This document shows, in pieces, positions 44,955 to 58,400 of a stretch of 64,000 nucleotides of DNA (positions are counted from its first letter, which is position 1; each line of letters begins with the position of its first letter). Below the pieces are notes generated by a model. It made no database searches. It saw only the letters and a list, made by a program, of their open reading frames with translations, and had not been told where the DNA came from. The position numbers were made by a program, and so were the translations under genes. The DNA comes from Turritopsis dohrnii (lineage: Eukaryota > Cnidaria > Hydrozoa > Anthoathecata > Oceaniidae): NCBI GenBank assembly GCA_027922465.2, contig BQMF02000099.1:1010259-1074258 (forward strand). Direction: 5' to 3'.

Positions 44955-45370
44955 GAGGCTGGCTGTTCTTATTTTTTTAGCCTTTTTCAACCTGAATTGT
45001 TCTTATTTTTTTCTTACCTTTAAGAAGGCAGTTTCATATTTCAACCTCGTTTTGTTCTTATTTATGGAACTTCAAGTGAAATTAAAATAAATGTTTTCAA
45101 AAACAATTGTTTAAAATGCATGGTTGCTGTTCGGTAATGACCCGATATGACAAGGTGAAAAAAACAACAACTTCTAAACCATTTGCCAGTGAGAGAATTG
45201 ACATCATGAGTTGTTCTTATCATGAATTGTTCTTATTTTATAAGAAAATTCAGGCTTAGGCTGTTCTTAATTTTTGAAACATTGATTTGAGCCTCAGGTT
45301 GTTCTTATTTTGTTCTTATTTTTTCGGCCAATCTGAGACTAGTGTTCTTATAAAATTGTTCTTATAAAAA
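44955..45370. repeat. Cluster of about ten TGTTCTTAT motifs
   Basis: TGTTCTTAT, usually followed by a T run (TGTTCTTATTTTTTT), recurs at irregular spacing about ten times within 415 bp, all on the plus strand, with one variant TGTTCTTAAT. The spacing is not a simple tandem period. The function or element type is unknown. Confidence 0.8.
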
Positions 45371-46407
45371 AAGCGTGATCCCGACAAAAAAAGAAACCCA
45401 AAGCTGCTCAGCACTTGCTTTAGAGGTGTTCCAGAAGTACTGTCGCATATTAGGATCAAATTTAAGAGACAAGATTCTCAAAGTTCTCAAAGCATTACAC
45501 TGTGTATTATACAGAAGCAGCCAGTCAAGGGTTTTCTGCTAAAAAAGAATGGCTTTAAACTTCTGATCACCAATTATTACTTGTAACATTATGTTTTCAT
45601 TTTTTCATTTTCTTTCCAGTGTCCAACTCCTTTCTCATCTCTTTTCTTACTTCATTCATTGTTATGTAAAAATTATAATATTATGTAAGTTTATATTCAT
45701 TTATATTCATTTATATTCATTTATATAGACTCATGTAAAAATTATTATGTAAGTTAATATTCATTTATGTTTAACACCAGAGTTTAAAAAGGGATAATGC
45801 CAAGATCATCCGTCATTTTTAAACTGTGATTGGTTCAGGTTGCAATGACAGTGTTTATCATTTTGGACATTGCAAAGATCCCCCAGGTCCTCCTAAATGT
45901 AAAAAGACAAAATAGGGAATCATCACTAACTAGGACGGTGTTAAAGGTCTTAAGAATGATAAATATTTATTTGATTTATTTACTTTAGAGAGAAATCAGA
46001 AAAGCATGTAGAAAATCTATAGAACTTCCATGTAATATTAATTTTTACTGGAGATAAAGTTGACTTAAATTTTGTTTTCCATAAAGGACTGTAAAGATAT
46101 AGTTCAGATCTAAAATAAATGGTTTGTTTATCAACATCATTAGACATATCTTTACGTAAAAATGTAATAATAGAATAAGAAAAATAATAGAAAGATATAT
46201 GTAAAAGAAACCAAAACAAGTCAGGCTTTAAAAAGTCAGGCATGAACTGAAAACATATTTTGAAGATATGATATGAGAAAGGGAATTTAAAATTGAACTG
46301 AACTGAACATATAATTTCTAAAGAATTGAAAGGTTTAAAAAATTCAATTCTGTTAGAAACACAGAATGATAACCTTAGTTCTTTTTAGGCAAAATTAAAT
46401 TCAAAAG
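45371..46407. other. Spacer upstream of the TRPA1-like gene
   Basis: It holds a short TTTATATTCA microsatellite (45688-45726) and AT-rich sequence. A splice acceptor-like CTTTTTAG ends at 46389, 18 bp before the TRPA start codon, so a non-coding first exon probably lies upstream. Confidence 0.4.
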
Positions 46408-49400
46408 ATGGAGGTTGGTGAGGTAACTGATGAATTGCCACATTGTGACGTTAGTCCAGTAGGTAGTCAAAAAAATTCATCAAAATTATCAATTAATTCC
46501 GATCAATTATCACTTGAAAGATTGTTGAACCCTGGCTTGCTGTTTCAAAGTGTTCGTGAATCAAAAAGAAGTAAAGCTAATATGTCAAGTATGAAGAAAA
46601 TTGTTCCAATCATGACACTGCAACAGGTAATTTCTTTAATTATGATAGCATATGATAGCATATGATAGCATGATAGTGAAAACATATTGAAACAACATTG
46701 GACTCCTCTTACTACTCCACAGTTTGTGTGTACCGAGTATGCAAAACATACAAAAGTTTTTCAATGAAAGATATTTTTGATATCTTATCAGAAAAAATGG
46801 ATCTCACCCTTAGGAAAAACAAAAGGAAAGATTTCAGTTATTCAAATTTTTGTTCAGTTCAGAAGCCGTTCTTACTTTTAACCTTCAACTGTAACTTAAA
46901 ACCTAACGTTTAACTATTCTTGTTAAGATTTCCATGGAATGGATAATCTTATTCATTTCGGCGGCGTATCTATTTCTCTATCTATCTATCTATCAGGGTA
47001 ATGCTCTAGCCTGTGATTTTCATATCTCCGCTGTGATGATAATGTAAAATGTTGACAGGCTAAAGCTGAACCGAAAGCATGTATAAACAATATGGTGGCG
47101 CGTGGAAGGTCGTGCTTGTGTTTTGTGCTTGGTACTTTTATCTGGAAATGTTGGAAAAGTTTACGTACAGATCATTTCATAATTAAAGAACTGCATGTGA
47201 CTTGTAAAGAGACAGGACTATCGTTTGTATAACAAAATATACGTGATTTACAGTCGAATTTTGAGAATTTTATATACAGGTTGTTGATAATAATATAACA
47301 AGAGAAGGAATATCATAACATTGATATTATACTGTGTATGAAGACTCATTTATCTGATGCCGAATCTCAAGATTTGTATTTAATCGATGGTTATGAATTG
47401 TATACATTGACATATGAAACAAATAAATTGGGAAGACAAGATATTGAATGAAAATATCATGGATTAAGATAAGAGAATTCCCATCCTAGTCTTCTTGCAT
47501 GTAATTGCTTGGCTGACAACAAAATATCTGTCAAAAGCCTTCAATAATGATTTTAATTATGTTGTGCAGTCTTTGAAAAAAGAAACGATGTAATCTTGAA
47601 GAGAGTTTGTGTCAGTACCTATGATGATCCAGACATTATTTAAAAACAGTAAATTGATACACTTTGAAGCAGTTACGAGATGTCGATTGGTTTACAGTCT
47701 ACAAAACAATAAACATTAACAAGACCATACCAAATTCATGAGATCATTTTTAATAACTATGCCCTGGTAATAGAAAAGAAAATTAAGTGACGTCCTTGCA
47801 CATGGCTGAATAAGTCATTTAAAAGCAAAATGAACAATCACGATGCAGTATATTAAGGAAAGCCAACAGAGTAAAGGTCACACCTATCCTGCCTTATTCT
47901 GTTTGTTGCAAATAAAGCAAACCTCTGTGGCTGTGTGAAAACTGCTCTGTATTTTAGACCACGGAAGAACATAAGGATCAAAAAGTTATTACGTAATTGC
48001 CCAGTGAATTTGAAATTTTACTTCTGTCGACTTATTGAATAGTTCTTGACGATTTTTATTTTTTTAATTTTTATGTATATAAATTAAGCAATTTTACATT
48101 GTATATATTTATTTTCACTCTGCAAATTTGTTATTGTACTTAACAGGACTTATATATATGGAAAGAGAGAGAAAGCAGCATACATACATAATGAAGTGTA
48201 TAATCCCTTAGAAAAAAGTTTATTTTTGACAATGAAAAGTAATCACAACAACATCTTTTATCAAATTAAAATTACAAGCATGTCATGCTTAAGTTACGGA
48301 AATCTTTTAACAACTTAGTTGTTTCTTGTTTTTGTTTACTTTGTTTGCAGTATTTTCGATGGATAATTTCATATTAATTTATTAATTTTTTTTTTTTTCG
48401 GAAGAAGATGCTGTTTTTTTCTCTTTTGGCTCAGATACATATGATTTTAACGTATTTTAATGTATGATTTTAATTAAGATATTGATACAGGTATTGATGG
48501 TTGAACAAGGATTGTTATTGTTTCAATAATTATATTAGTAAAATAATGTTGTTTGTATGTAAATGAAACATAAAGTATAAAGGAAATATTTATATATTCA
48601 TCTCCTCCCAGATCAGAATATTCCTGATGTATTGATCACTATAAAATATGAAATTGAAGAATGTGTACGTTAGTAGTCTGAGCAATGCCTGTAAACCAAC
48701 CAGGACAATCTCTCAGTGTCTTTATCAATAAAACACAATGAGATATAAGTCCAACAATTCTTCACAAAGCTTTCATCCACATTAATTTTTTGTCACATAT
48801 TTACCAATCTCTCGCTTATAAATCTTCTTCATTGTTGCACTTTAATGGAACATCTGACTGGAGTATCAGCGTCAGTTTCCAAGTTTGGGGCACAGTTGCT
48901 CTTGAAGAATGTCCATTGTCGGAGTGGAACTCCTTGGTGGCATTGATGAATCCATTGAGTGGTTTAATCCCAGTTGGCAAAGTTAGCTGTTTCCGTGCAA
49001 AATTGAAATTTTGATTTATCATACTTGAGGATAATGCTGCTGTTTCCACAGAGAGTTATAAAGTCAATTACTTTCAAGGTATCATTATCATGTCGTCAAC
49101 ACATTTAGACATTCTCTCCATATCGGCAATGATTTCATTGAATCTTCTAGAGTAACCACCTCCATAAAACCCTGTGGGGCTACTTTATAACGATAACACC
49201 CCCAAGGTGTTATAAAATGTTGTGTAATGTCTATCGTCAGGGTGGATGAGTACAACCTGAAATCCATTACACTCATCTGTCACTTTTTCCAGGTGTTTGA
49301 TGGTACAGCTTTAGCTTGTTGGAATGATGGTTGAACGTGGTGAGTCTCACGAAGACAATATCCAATTAATGGTGACAAATCTGACAAACCAAGCTAACAC

Positions 49401-52400
49401 CATCCTGTGGCCCAAAGCAATATTGGCATCAAGTTTATCCTTAACCTCTTCTGGTGCATGTACTGCAGATGGTGTCACATTCAGTTTTACGTGGAGTCTA
49501 ATGGACGGTCCTGCCATTCCAGGAAGTTGCTGGTGTTTGCATTGATTAAATGTTGAGGACAAATAGTGCTGTAGCAACCAATCTCTCATCTTAGTCTCTC
49601 ATCTCTTATTTTCTTCAGTACATTCGGATGGTAATTCTTGAAGGCAAGTTGGTGGTAAGGTGCGTTCCAGACAATAACAGGGTGCCAGTTTAGTTTCTGA
49701 GTGTTTGTGAATACTAACATGGCTACCAGTGGAGTCTTGCTCACTTATGAAACAACTTTCAGATGTTAAACCAATGTGAGGAAAGTCTCTAGAAGTTACG
49801 TCAAATTGAATTAGAGCTTCCTTTGCTAAGTAAAAGTGCTGTGTTCTCAGGCTCACATGTGCCATAATAGCTGTAGATATTAGTTTTCCGTTACCATCAC
49901 CACCGGTAAGTCTAATTAATATAACACCAATGATTTCAATTTTCTCTTTGTTGGCAGCGTATAGGGTGTGTTTAACTGGAACAAGGTCGGTTTTGTTGAA
50001 TCTGCATCTCAAAAAGTCTGAGAGGCCCCAAAGACAGGATTAGGCCCCAGTGTCAGTCATTACACAACCTTCACACGGTTTAATCTTTGATGTAGGATGA
50101 TTGATTGCATCGTAGTCTGAAGAATCAACTGTGAGTTTCAGTTTCAATGGTGGATGCTGTAATGAATCAATCTTCTTCCATCCAGATTCTGGTTCAAAGA
50201 GCATATGGTCTCGGAGGGGCTTGGACGCTATACCCCTTATAGCAATTGCACCAGCCTCAGTTTTGTCTTTCGCTTTTTTTCCTTAGACAAATCAGTATGT
50301 TAAGGTTGTTCGCAAGCAAAAGAGGCAAAATTTCCATTCAATGGGCTTTTTGTGTCTTTTAATCCAGGAAAACTTCTTAGTTAGTTTTGACATGCTGCTA
50401 TCGTTTGCAACTTATGAACGAACATATCAAAGATTTTATTTCCTGAAATTTTTGTGATCATTGTCAGCAGAGCGAAATAAGAATGAATTATGACTAATGG
50501 ACATGACATCAGTTTCTTCAGCAGAACTTTCTAATTTTACATACCTTGCCTATACTAGCTTTTTTATGATGTGAAAATGTTTTGCAAACATTTATTCAGG
50601 ATTATGTGACCAGGGGATTTTGATAACAAACCTTAAAATGTTATGATAATGTTGTGAATAACGTTATAACGTTAAAAAACATTCATAAATAATCAAGTTA
50701 TTCCATTTTACTTTAATTGGTCCTTCAAATGGTACTTTATTGTTTATGTTATAACTGTGCCCCTTGTGGAAGAATTGGTTTTTACATAATTTGTTATGTA
50801 AATATTTATATCTGATCCTTAATTCATAGTTATATTTTTCCTGATGCACCATTTTAGCAGACACTGAATAGCTATATCAATGTTTATTCATCAGTTTTTA
50901 ATATTTTGGACGAAAATAAAATAAAATTCTGGAAAACTTTGTTTTATCCTTTGTTATGTCACAAAGTAATTGTCACCAGGCTGCCATGAGAAAGCAATTA
51001 CATCCAAGATGACAGATCTCAAGCCGCGAGTAAAATGAAGGTGCGGACAGTTTTCATGGTTAAATCAGATTATTTTTATTTTATGAGCTTGCACAAAAAT
51101 GATAGAGAGAATAAGTAAGAAAATCGTTATTACAACAGAATTCCATGTATCTACCAATTAAGCTTTGAATGATTCAACAACACTGTGTCCTCAATTTGCA
51201 CAGGTTTGTTTACATCTAGTTAAATTCTGTCGAGACTTATGCCCTCTAAAACTTATGCAAAGTATGTGACCAATTTGTGTGACCAATTCATTTCCCCAAA
51301 GTTATGAGCATTTTATCACTTATTATGTGCATAGTTGATATCTATAGGAAAAATATGTATCACTTTGCTGAATAATTACCACAGTATAATTATCAGCAAA
51401 ATGAACCGATCAGCAAGTGGTCCTGATACTCAGTTAAAATGTTGTTCTTCCTTGTTATGACATTTGTTATGTTACCTTACACATTGATTAAGATTTGTAT
51501 AGCAGGTACTTCTACTTAAACCAGTCTCGCTTGTAATAATGATGAATTGTCTTTGCTCTGCAGTTACATTTTTGATGTTTTACTGTTTAAAAAAATGTTT
51601 AATTACCAACCATCATGTTTTTAAACAAACAAAACATATATATGACATGATGGTAGGAAATTGGTTTGGGTTTTAGGACAACATCAAACTAGAACTACTT
51701 ATCTCCATCATTGATTTTATCTCCATCATTGATTTTATCTCTTGAAAATAAAGGGGAAAATAATTGGAAATGTCATTAATCTAGAACTTTCTACAAAGTT
51801 AGCAATAGTTTTCCAATCTGTTGATAGTTCTTACCTGATATGAGAATAGACGATACTTCATCAATTTGATTTTTGTAATAAAATGCAGGTGCTTTGTCCA
51901 CCATTTATAAAAATCTATTTATATTTCTGATTAATAATATCCCTCATAGCATAAGAAGTGCTCAGTCAATTTAACGCATACATTTTGAGTTGACCTTCTC
52001 TTCTCTGGCCATTAAATTTGGAGTCCATGAAATCATGATCAGCTTTTAGGAATTACAAAATGGCCTAAATCACCTGAAAGTTTTCTTCTTATTTATTATT
52101 ATCGTTTAGTATTATTACTGCAGAAGTGCAATAATTATATGAAAGACTGCCTGGATTTTATATTTTAAGAGAGGCTGGGAGGATCATTAATTTTTCATTG
52201 GTTGTACAGGAGGAATTATGTTAATATAGGAATCAAAAATTTAACATGATAATGAATTAATAACGAAGAGCTAATGAGGAAATAAATTGAAAAGTTTAAG
52301 AGCTTTTATGTATCTGTGATTTCATTTTTGAAGTTTTTTCATGAATATTTAGTGGCTCTCTTAAATAGCTGAAATGTGGTTTTTTCTTCAGTTTTATTTT

Positions 52401-55400
52401 GGTTGTTTTTTTTTTCACATTGCGAATTTCTGTCACCTGCTGCCAATTTTGGTTTAACTCATCCGTTTAGCTGTAGATGGGCTTCATTCGTTCTACATAT
52501 CAAGACCACACGAAACAGCTGCGGATTCATTAGTGCATGCACATAAACTTTTTTTAGCTTTTCAAAAAGAAAAATATCTTTGGTACTGAAAGTAGTTTAC
52601 GATTTACGATACATGTTTCTGGAAATTTAAAAGTATTACAGCATGTACCAATGAAAGAGCAGTCAAATTTTCCTTCAATGAACATAAGTATTTTAATGCC
52701 ATAAAACTAGGAAATTGTCCACATGAATATCCAACCAAGGAGGAGATCTAGGAATGACATTAAATCAATTTTGCCAAAAGTTAGACAGATGAATTTGATG
52801 CAGGTAGAATGAAGTGTTGTAATATGAGAGTTTTTGTTTATCTGTCCGTTCATGTTCATAATTTCTGTTACAGGCGGCACGTGATGGCCAAATTGATGTT
52901 GTTCGTCAACATATAATTGCAATCGGTAAGGAAAAGAAGAAATTGAACAGAAAAGACGAGGAACAGAGTACCGCATTGCATTACGCAGTTCGTTATGGAC
53001 ACTTTGCTATCGTGCAACTGTTAATTGAGAATGGAGCAAGTAAAGAAAATTTCACAATTATGCTTTTGCTGTGTTCATTATGTTCTTCTTTTTCAATCTT
53101 TTTACTATTGTTTAGATGTGAATGTCAACGGAGAATATGGTGCAACTCCTCTTCACTATGCTTCTCGATACGTCCTGAAAACTTCAAGATCTTCCAATTT
53201 CTTTGACAAGTTTCAACCAGCACTCATTTCTAGAAACAAAAGCTCCAAGTCCTTACTGCAGTTTTTGGGTAATAGAAAAAGTAGTGTGCCTTTCAGAAAG
53301 ACAGGCGACTGCTCCAAGAAAAAACCATCTATTACAAAAGGTTTAAGATCGTTTGTTGACCTGTCTGTCTTCTATCGATCGCCAAAACCGAAATTTGACG
53401 AAATGAGCATGTCAGCGTTACCGAAACTCGAACGAAAGTCGACCATTCATGGATCTTTAGAAAATTTAGATGACGAAAGCAAAACTCCTCTCATGTTAAG
53501 AGAGACACAAGAACAAGCTCACAGTAACTTTGAGTTGGAAACAATTTGTAATCCATGTCCAGATGAACCTTCGTTAAGAAAAGAACTTCATTATGCTAAA
53601 CATGCTTTGAAGTGTGACCAACCCGTAGTTCGTCATGAAGATGTGTCACAAAGTATGCGCAGCCTCGACGCTTTGATATTGCCAGAAATTCGTAGTATAA
53701 TAAATCCCGAATCGGAATTGAATTCTATCGAGGTTGTTAACAACACATTGAAAGTGAAGAAAGACCGAAATGATTCCGTTTCTCTGCCAGATGTTAGTGT
53801 TAAGAAAGACGAGAAGCAAGAGGAGGAAAGTAGATTTAAGATTCAAAATTTATTAGGTATGCCACTTACAAACGAAGATTCAATTTTAATGTGTTTATTG
53901 GAAAACAAAGCTAACATTAACGCCAAAGATTTCTACGGATCTACTCCTCTCCATTATGCTGCGATGCGAGGGAATGTGTGTGCTGCAAGACAACTTTTAC
54001 GCCAGAAGAGTATCAATATTGAGGTATAGATATATATTTTGAAGTATTAGCGGTATTTTTGTTCGAGAAATCTTTTTGAATATTATTGTTTTAATAAAAA
54101 AAAAAGCTGAAAGACCGTACACAAATGACGGCATTACACTCTGCAGCAAGCAGTGGTTCGTACGAAGTTGCCGAGTTGCTATTACGTCACGGAAGTGACA
54201 TACGATCTCGAGATGAAGAAGATATGACGCCACTTCATTTTGCTTGCATGGAAGGTCATTTAGGTAAGTGCATGCAAATCAATTTGTTTCTCTACAGTTG
54301 CAACACGTATGTTAACATATCAAGTTGTTTTTACGTATAAGATATCGTGAAACTTCTCTTCGATGTCGGCGAGAAATGGGGAGGATTGACTCTTCTGGCG
54401 AAAATGATTATGGACCAAGATCGAGACGAACAGACTGCACTTCATCTTGCTGTTGAAAATGGACATTTTGAAATCGTAAAGCTATGTATTGAAAAAGGTG
54501 CTAACGTGAATTTTGTGAAAGCCAACTTAATTACACCCCTTCATCTCGCTTGCACCTCTGGTCAGTTTGACATAGTTGAAAGCTTAATCGAAAGCGGAGC
54601 TGATATTGAAGCGAAAAATGTTTTACAAGAGACACCATTGCATAGGGCTGCTCTCTTTAACAGATGTGCAATAATGGATCTTCTACTTGATAGGTATCTG
54701 AACTTGACAAGTACCTGAACTCACGTAATAATTTTCATTCCCTAAGAATTTCCTTCCATGTATTTTGTCTGTAGAGGTGCGGAAATAAATTGTCGTGATA
54801 AGGACAAAGAGACGCCATTGATGATGGCTGTTTGTAAGAATAATGTGGAGGCGGTCATCTTACTACTAGCTAGAAATGCTGACGTCACGGTGAAGGAATG
54901 CAAAGATAAAACCTGTCTCTATCTGGCCGCTCAGGAGGATTGTGTCGAGGTGTTAGAGGTAAGTTGTAGATGGAATTTTTTTTAATGTTTTGTTGACTTC
55001 ATAAACATTTTTTTAGTGGTATGATAGATTTTAAGAGCCGACTTGAAAAGTAAAGATCTGTTAGAGGAGTTTGATAAGAATGAAAATACTCCTCTTCATA
55101 TTGCTGCAATGAAAGGAAACATCAAAGTTGTGAAGGTAGGCTAGTCTACGGTTCCATTGCGTTACCGTGGGTTTCTTATTACCTGTATGGAATGGTTTTT
55201 CTTTAGATATTGCTTGAGATGGGTGCGCGCATTGACGCCAAAAATGAACAATGTTTGACACCACTTCACTTAGCTGCCAAGTATGGCCAGGCTGGGTAGG
55301 ATTTTACAAACTTTGTTTTTAAAACTTGGAACTATGACACGATTCTTCAAAATATCTTCTTAGGATTGTAGAGTTATTACTAGCTCAAAACATCAACATT

Positions 55401-58400
55401 GTGAACGATGAAGATGACGCTTCTAATACTCCTCTTCACCTTGGTGCATTAGAAGGACATGTCAAAGTGGTACAAATATTACTAAAATCAAGTGCTGCAG
55501 TTGATGCCAGGTAGTTTTAAAGTGACACATGTAGTATAAGTTTGACACATTTAGTATACCGTAAATCCTCTAATAAACGCCTAGGGCGTTTTTTAATTAT
55601 TCGAGTTTAAGACGGGCGTTTAAAAGAGGGGGTCGTTTATTCAAAAAATTTAATTTTTTTTTCCAATAAACACCCCTCTAAGCGGGTAGGGCGTTTATTA
55701 GAGGGGAGCGTTTATTTAATTTTTTTGAATTAAGAGGGGAGCGTTAAAAAGAATGAGGGCGTTTATGAGAGGAATTACGGTAAATCTGATTACAAACTGT
55801 TTGATGGTGTGAAATTTTCTTGTAAAGAAATGCAAATCTGTGGACGCCACTTGATTGCGCCGCGTCACGAGGATGGACTTGGTGTGCGGAATATTTGCTT
55901 GATAATGACTCTTTGATTGATCCAGTTGATAAAGCCAAGGTAATTCATTACTTTTATTACAATCTTTACTGTAACAACGAAAGCGTATACTGTATTAAAA
56001 CATCCTTGGTCTACTCTTCCTCTTCCTCAGGCAGAAATGACAGTTTAGTCTGTGCATCGGAGTCGGAAAAATTCCCTTAATGAAAATATATGTAAATTGT
56101 AACGACCGTACTTAGGCTAGGAATTCTCAAAAGCTTATCAAAACATCCCATAAAGTATTTTTTGATATTTTCCCGTTTACTCACAAAAATGATATTTTAT
56201 TCATAAAAAAAATGGTTCTTATCCCTTAGTATTAAAGAAGGATTTCAGTTCATTCTAATTTGATGTATCACTTTGAAATTTAATGATTTTGCTGTTAGTA
56301 GCGCCTCATGCTTTGAACATCACCTCCCAGTTGGGAAATTTGTCGAAAAATCACTGCTAAGAAGTGCATTTCTATAGAAATATATACACTCTTTCGATAA
56401 AAATACTCTTCGTCGCAGTGACTTTTTGACGATTTTGCCCACTGGACTACAGCAGTATAAGAAGAAGTAGATGCAGTTCATATTTTAACCTTGCCTTAAA
56501 CCCTGTATTTTATTTGAACCGCATCTCTATGTTTGAACGTTAATTTCAAAATTAGATTTGTATCCATGGTTACAGCTCATTTAAGGATATTTCTTTTCAT
56601 TTTTATGTATTTTAGAAATACGATTTCTTGTGTTTTTTTTATTTAATTAAGCCTTGTTTACACTTACAAATCATTTTAAAACATAAAAAGGCGTCAGGCT
56701 AAAAAGAGAAATGAATAAATGAAACTCAGTAGTTCGGACGGTTGGAGTTTGTATCTATTTTGTTCGTATCGCGTGTTAGTTTTGAAATGTTGCTGCCATT
56801 TTGCACCGTATGGTTCTAGTTCGTTTATGGTTTTGTGGTTGTGAACATTAAATCTTTCAAAGTTTGAAATTATGTTTTGCTTTTCCAATAGACAACACCT
56901 TTACACCTCGCCAGTAAAGAAGGACACGCCGAAATGATCAAACTCTTGCTATCAAGAAAGCAAATATCGCTAGAAAAGATAATCTTGGTAGAAATTGTCT
57001 AGATCTAGCCATAGAGAATAATCAAGGGTAGCCATCATTGTTTCTGTTCAGATGTTTTGTACCATTTAGTACCCCTGTCCTTAAAAGTTATCGCTAAATC
57101 CTGCTTAGTAAAACATTTTTCACTTTTCACTTTAAAGGGAAGCTGCTCTTGCGATACTTGATGATAAAAATTGGTGCGAAGCTTTGAGGAATTGTACGGT
57201 TGAGAGAGGCCTGGTTACCACTCCAATGCGAAAACTCATTCAGAAGTTGCCTGGTAACTAGCTTGGCTGTTTGTTGCCCTTCAACATGGCATCAGCATTT
57301 GTTCATTTTGTTTTGTTTCCCGTAGGAGTTGCAGAGAAAGTTTTCAATCAGTGCATTAAAGGGAATGGGTTGCCTCAAGATCATCCATTATATGAAGTTA
57401 CCTGCACGTATGAATATTTAGAAGACAATTTTACAGACTGGGGACCTAGTATTTATGATTGCAAGACAGCTGATATGTACGATTGGTCAGCGGATTCAGC
57501 TGACAAAGGAAGACAAGAAACTCTACTGCAGCGGATTGGAAATAAATTATGGTTACCTGGTTACATTCGTAAACAATCTGAATTCGAAAGAAATCATCCT
57601 TTGAAATACATGGTGAGCACGTTGAAGTGACTTTGTTTGTAAACTTGTGAAGCAAGTGGTGTTTGCTATAAGTTGTAAGAAAAACACTGTTTTGGATTAT
57701 ACTACTGTTACAAACATCATCAACGTAGAGGACCCTACATTAATAAGTGTCACCTGTCGAAATGTTATTTTTTTATGAAGAAGACAAAGGGACAGTGTTC
57801 TGAATAAATGAATTTTAAAGTAATGGCGTATTCCTTGAATAATGTAATCGTTGACAAGAAAATTTAAAATTTCTTGTTTAGGTTCAAAACGAACGAACAA
57901 GATTATTATCGCATCCATTAGTGACTTATTTATTGCGCCACAAATGGCGCACATGTGGGCGCTATGTCTACTATTCAAAATTGACTTTATACGTTGTGTT
58001 TCTATTCTTTTTAACTGGATACGCCCTGACTGTGGCCAAAGATGAATACCAGTTTATTTGTGGCGTTAATACAACGTGCTTCTGTTTACCAGTTTCCAAC
58101 CATACACTGGTGTTTCGGAAGCCACTAGAATTTTTTTGTTGATTTTGGAAGATACATGGTTATAATACTAGCTGTTATAAATGTCCTCATAGAAGTACGT
58201 TCTTTTACGTCATTTTCGTTCTGAAATATTAAACAGTTGTTATGCAATTTATCTCGTCTTTTTACAGCTGCAAAACTTGTTTCGGAACTTCACCACTATT
58301 TACGCCTTCATCGCGCAATCGAATTTACGTCGTATATTTTAGCGATAATGTATATTCTCGAATCGTTTACTTGGTCTGACGGATCTAGAATAGAGGTAGT

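Noticed and set aside
57254..57630. Alternative gene starting at 57271
   Set aside because: The frame coincides with TRPA1-like exon 13; its first codons are the intron before the acceptor at 57324-57325.
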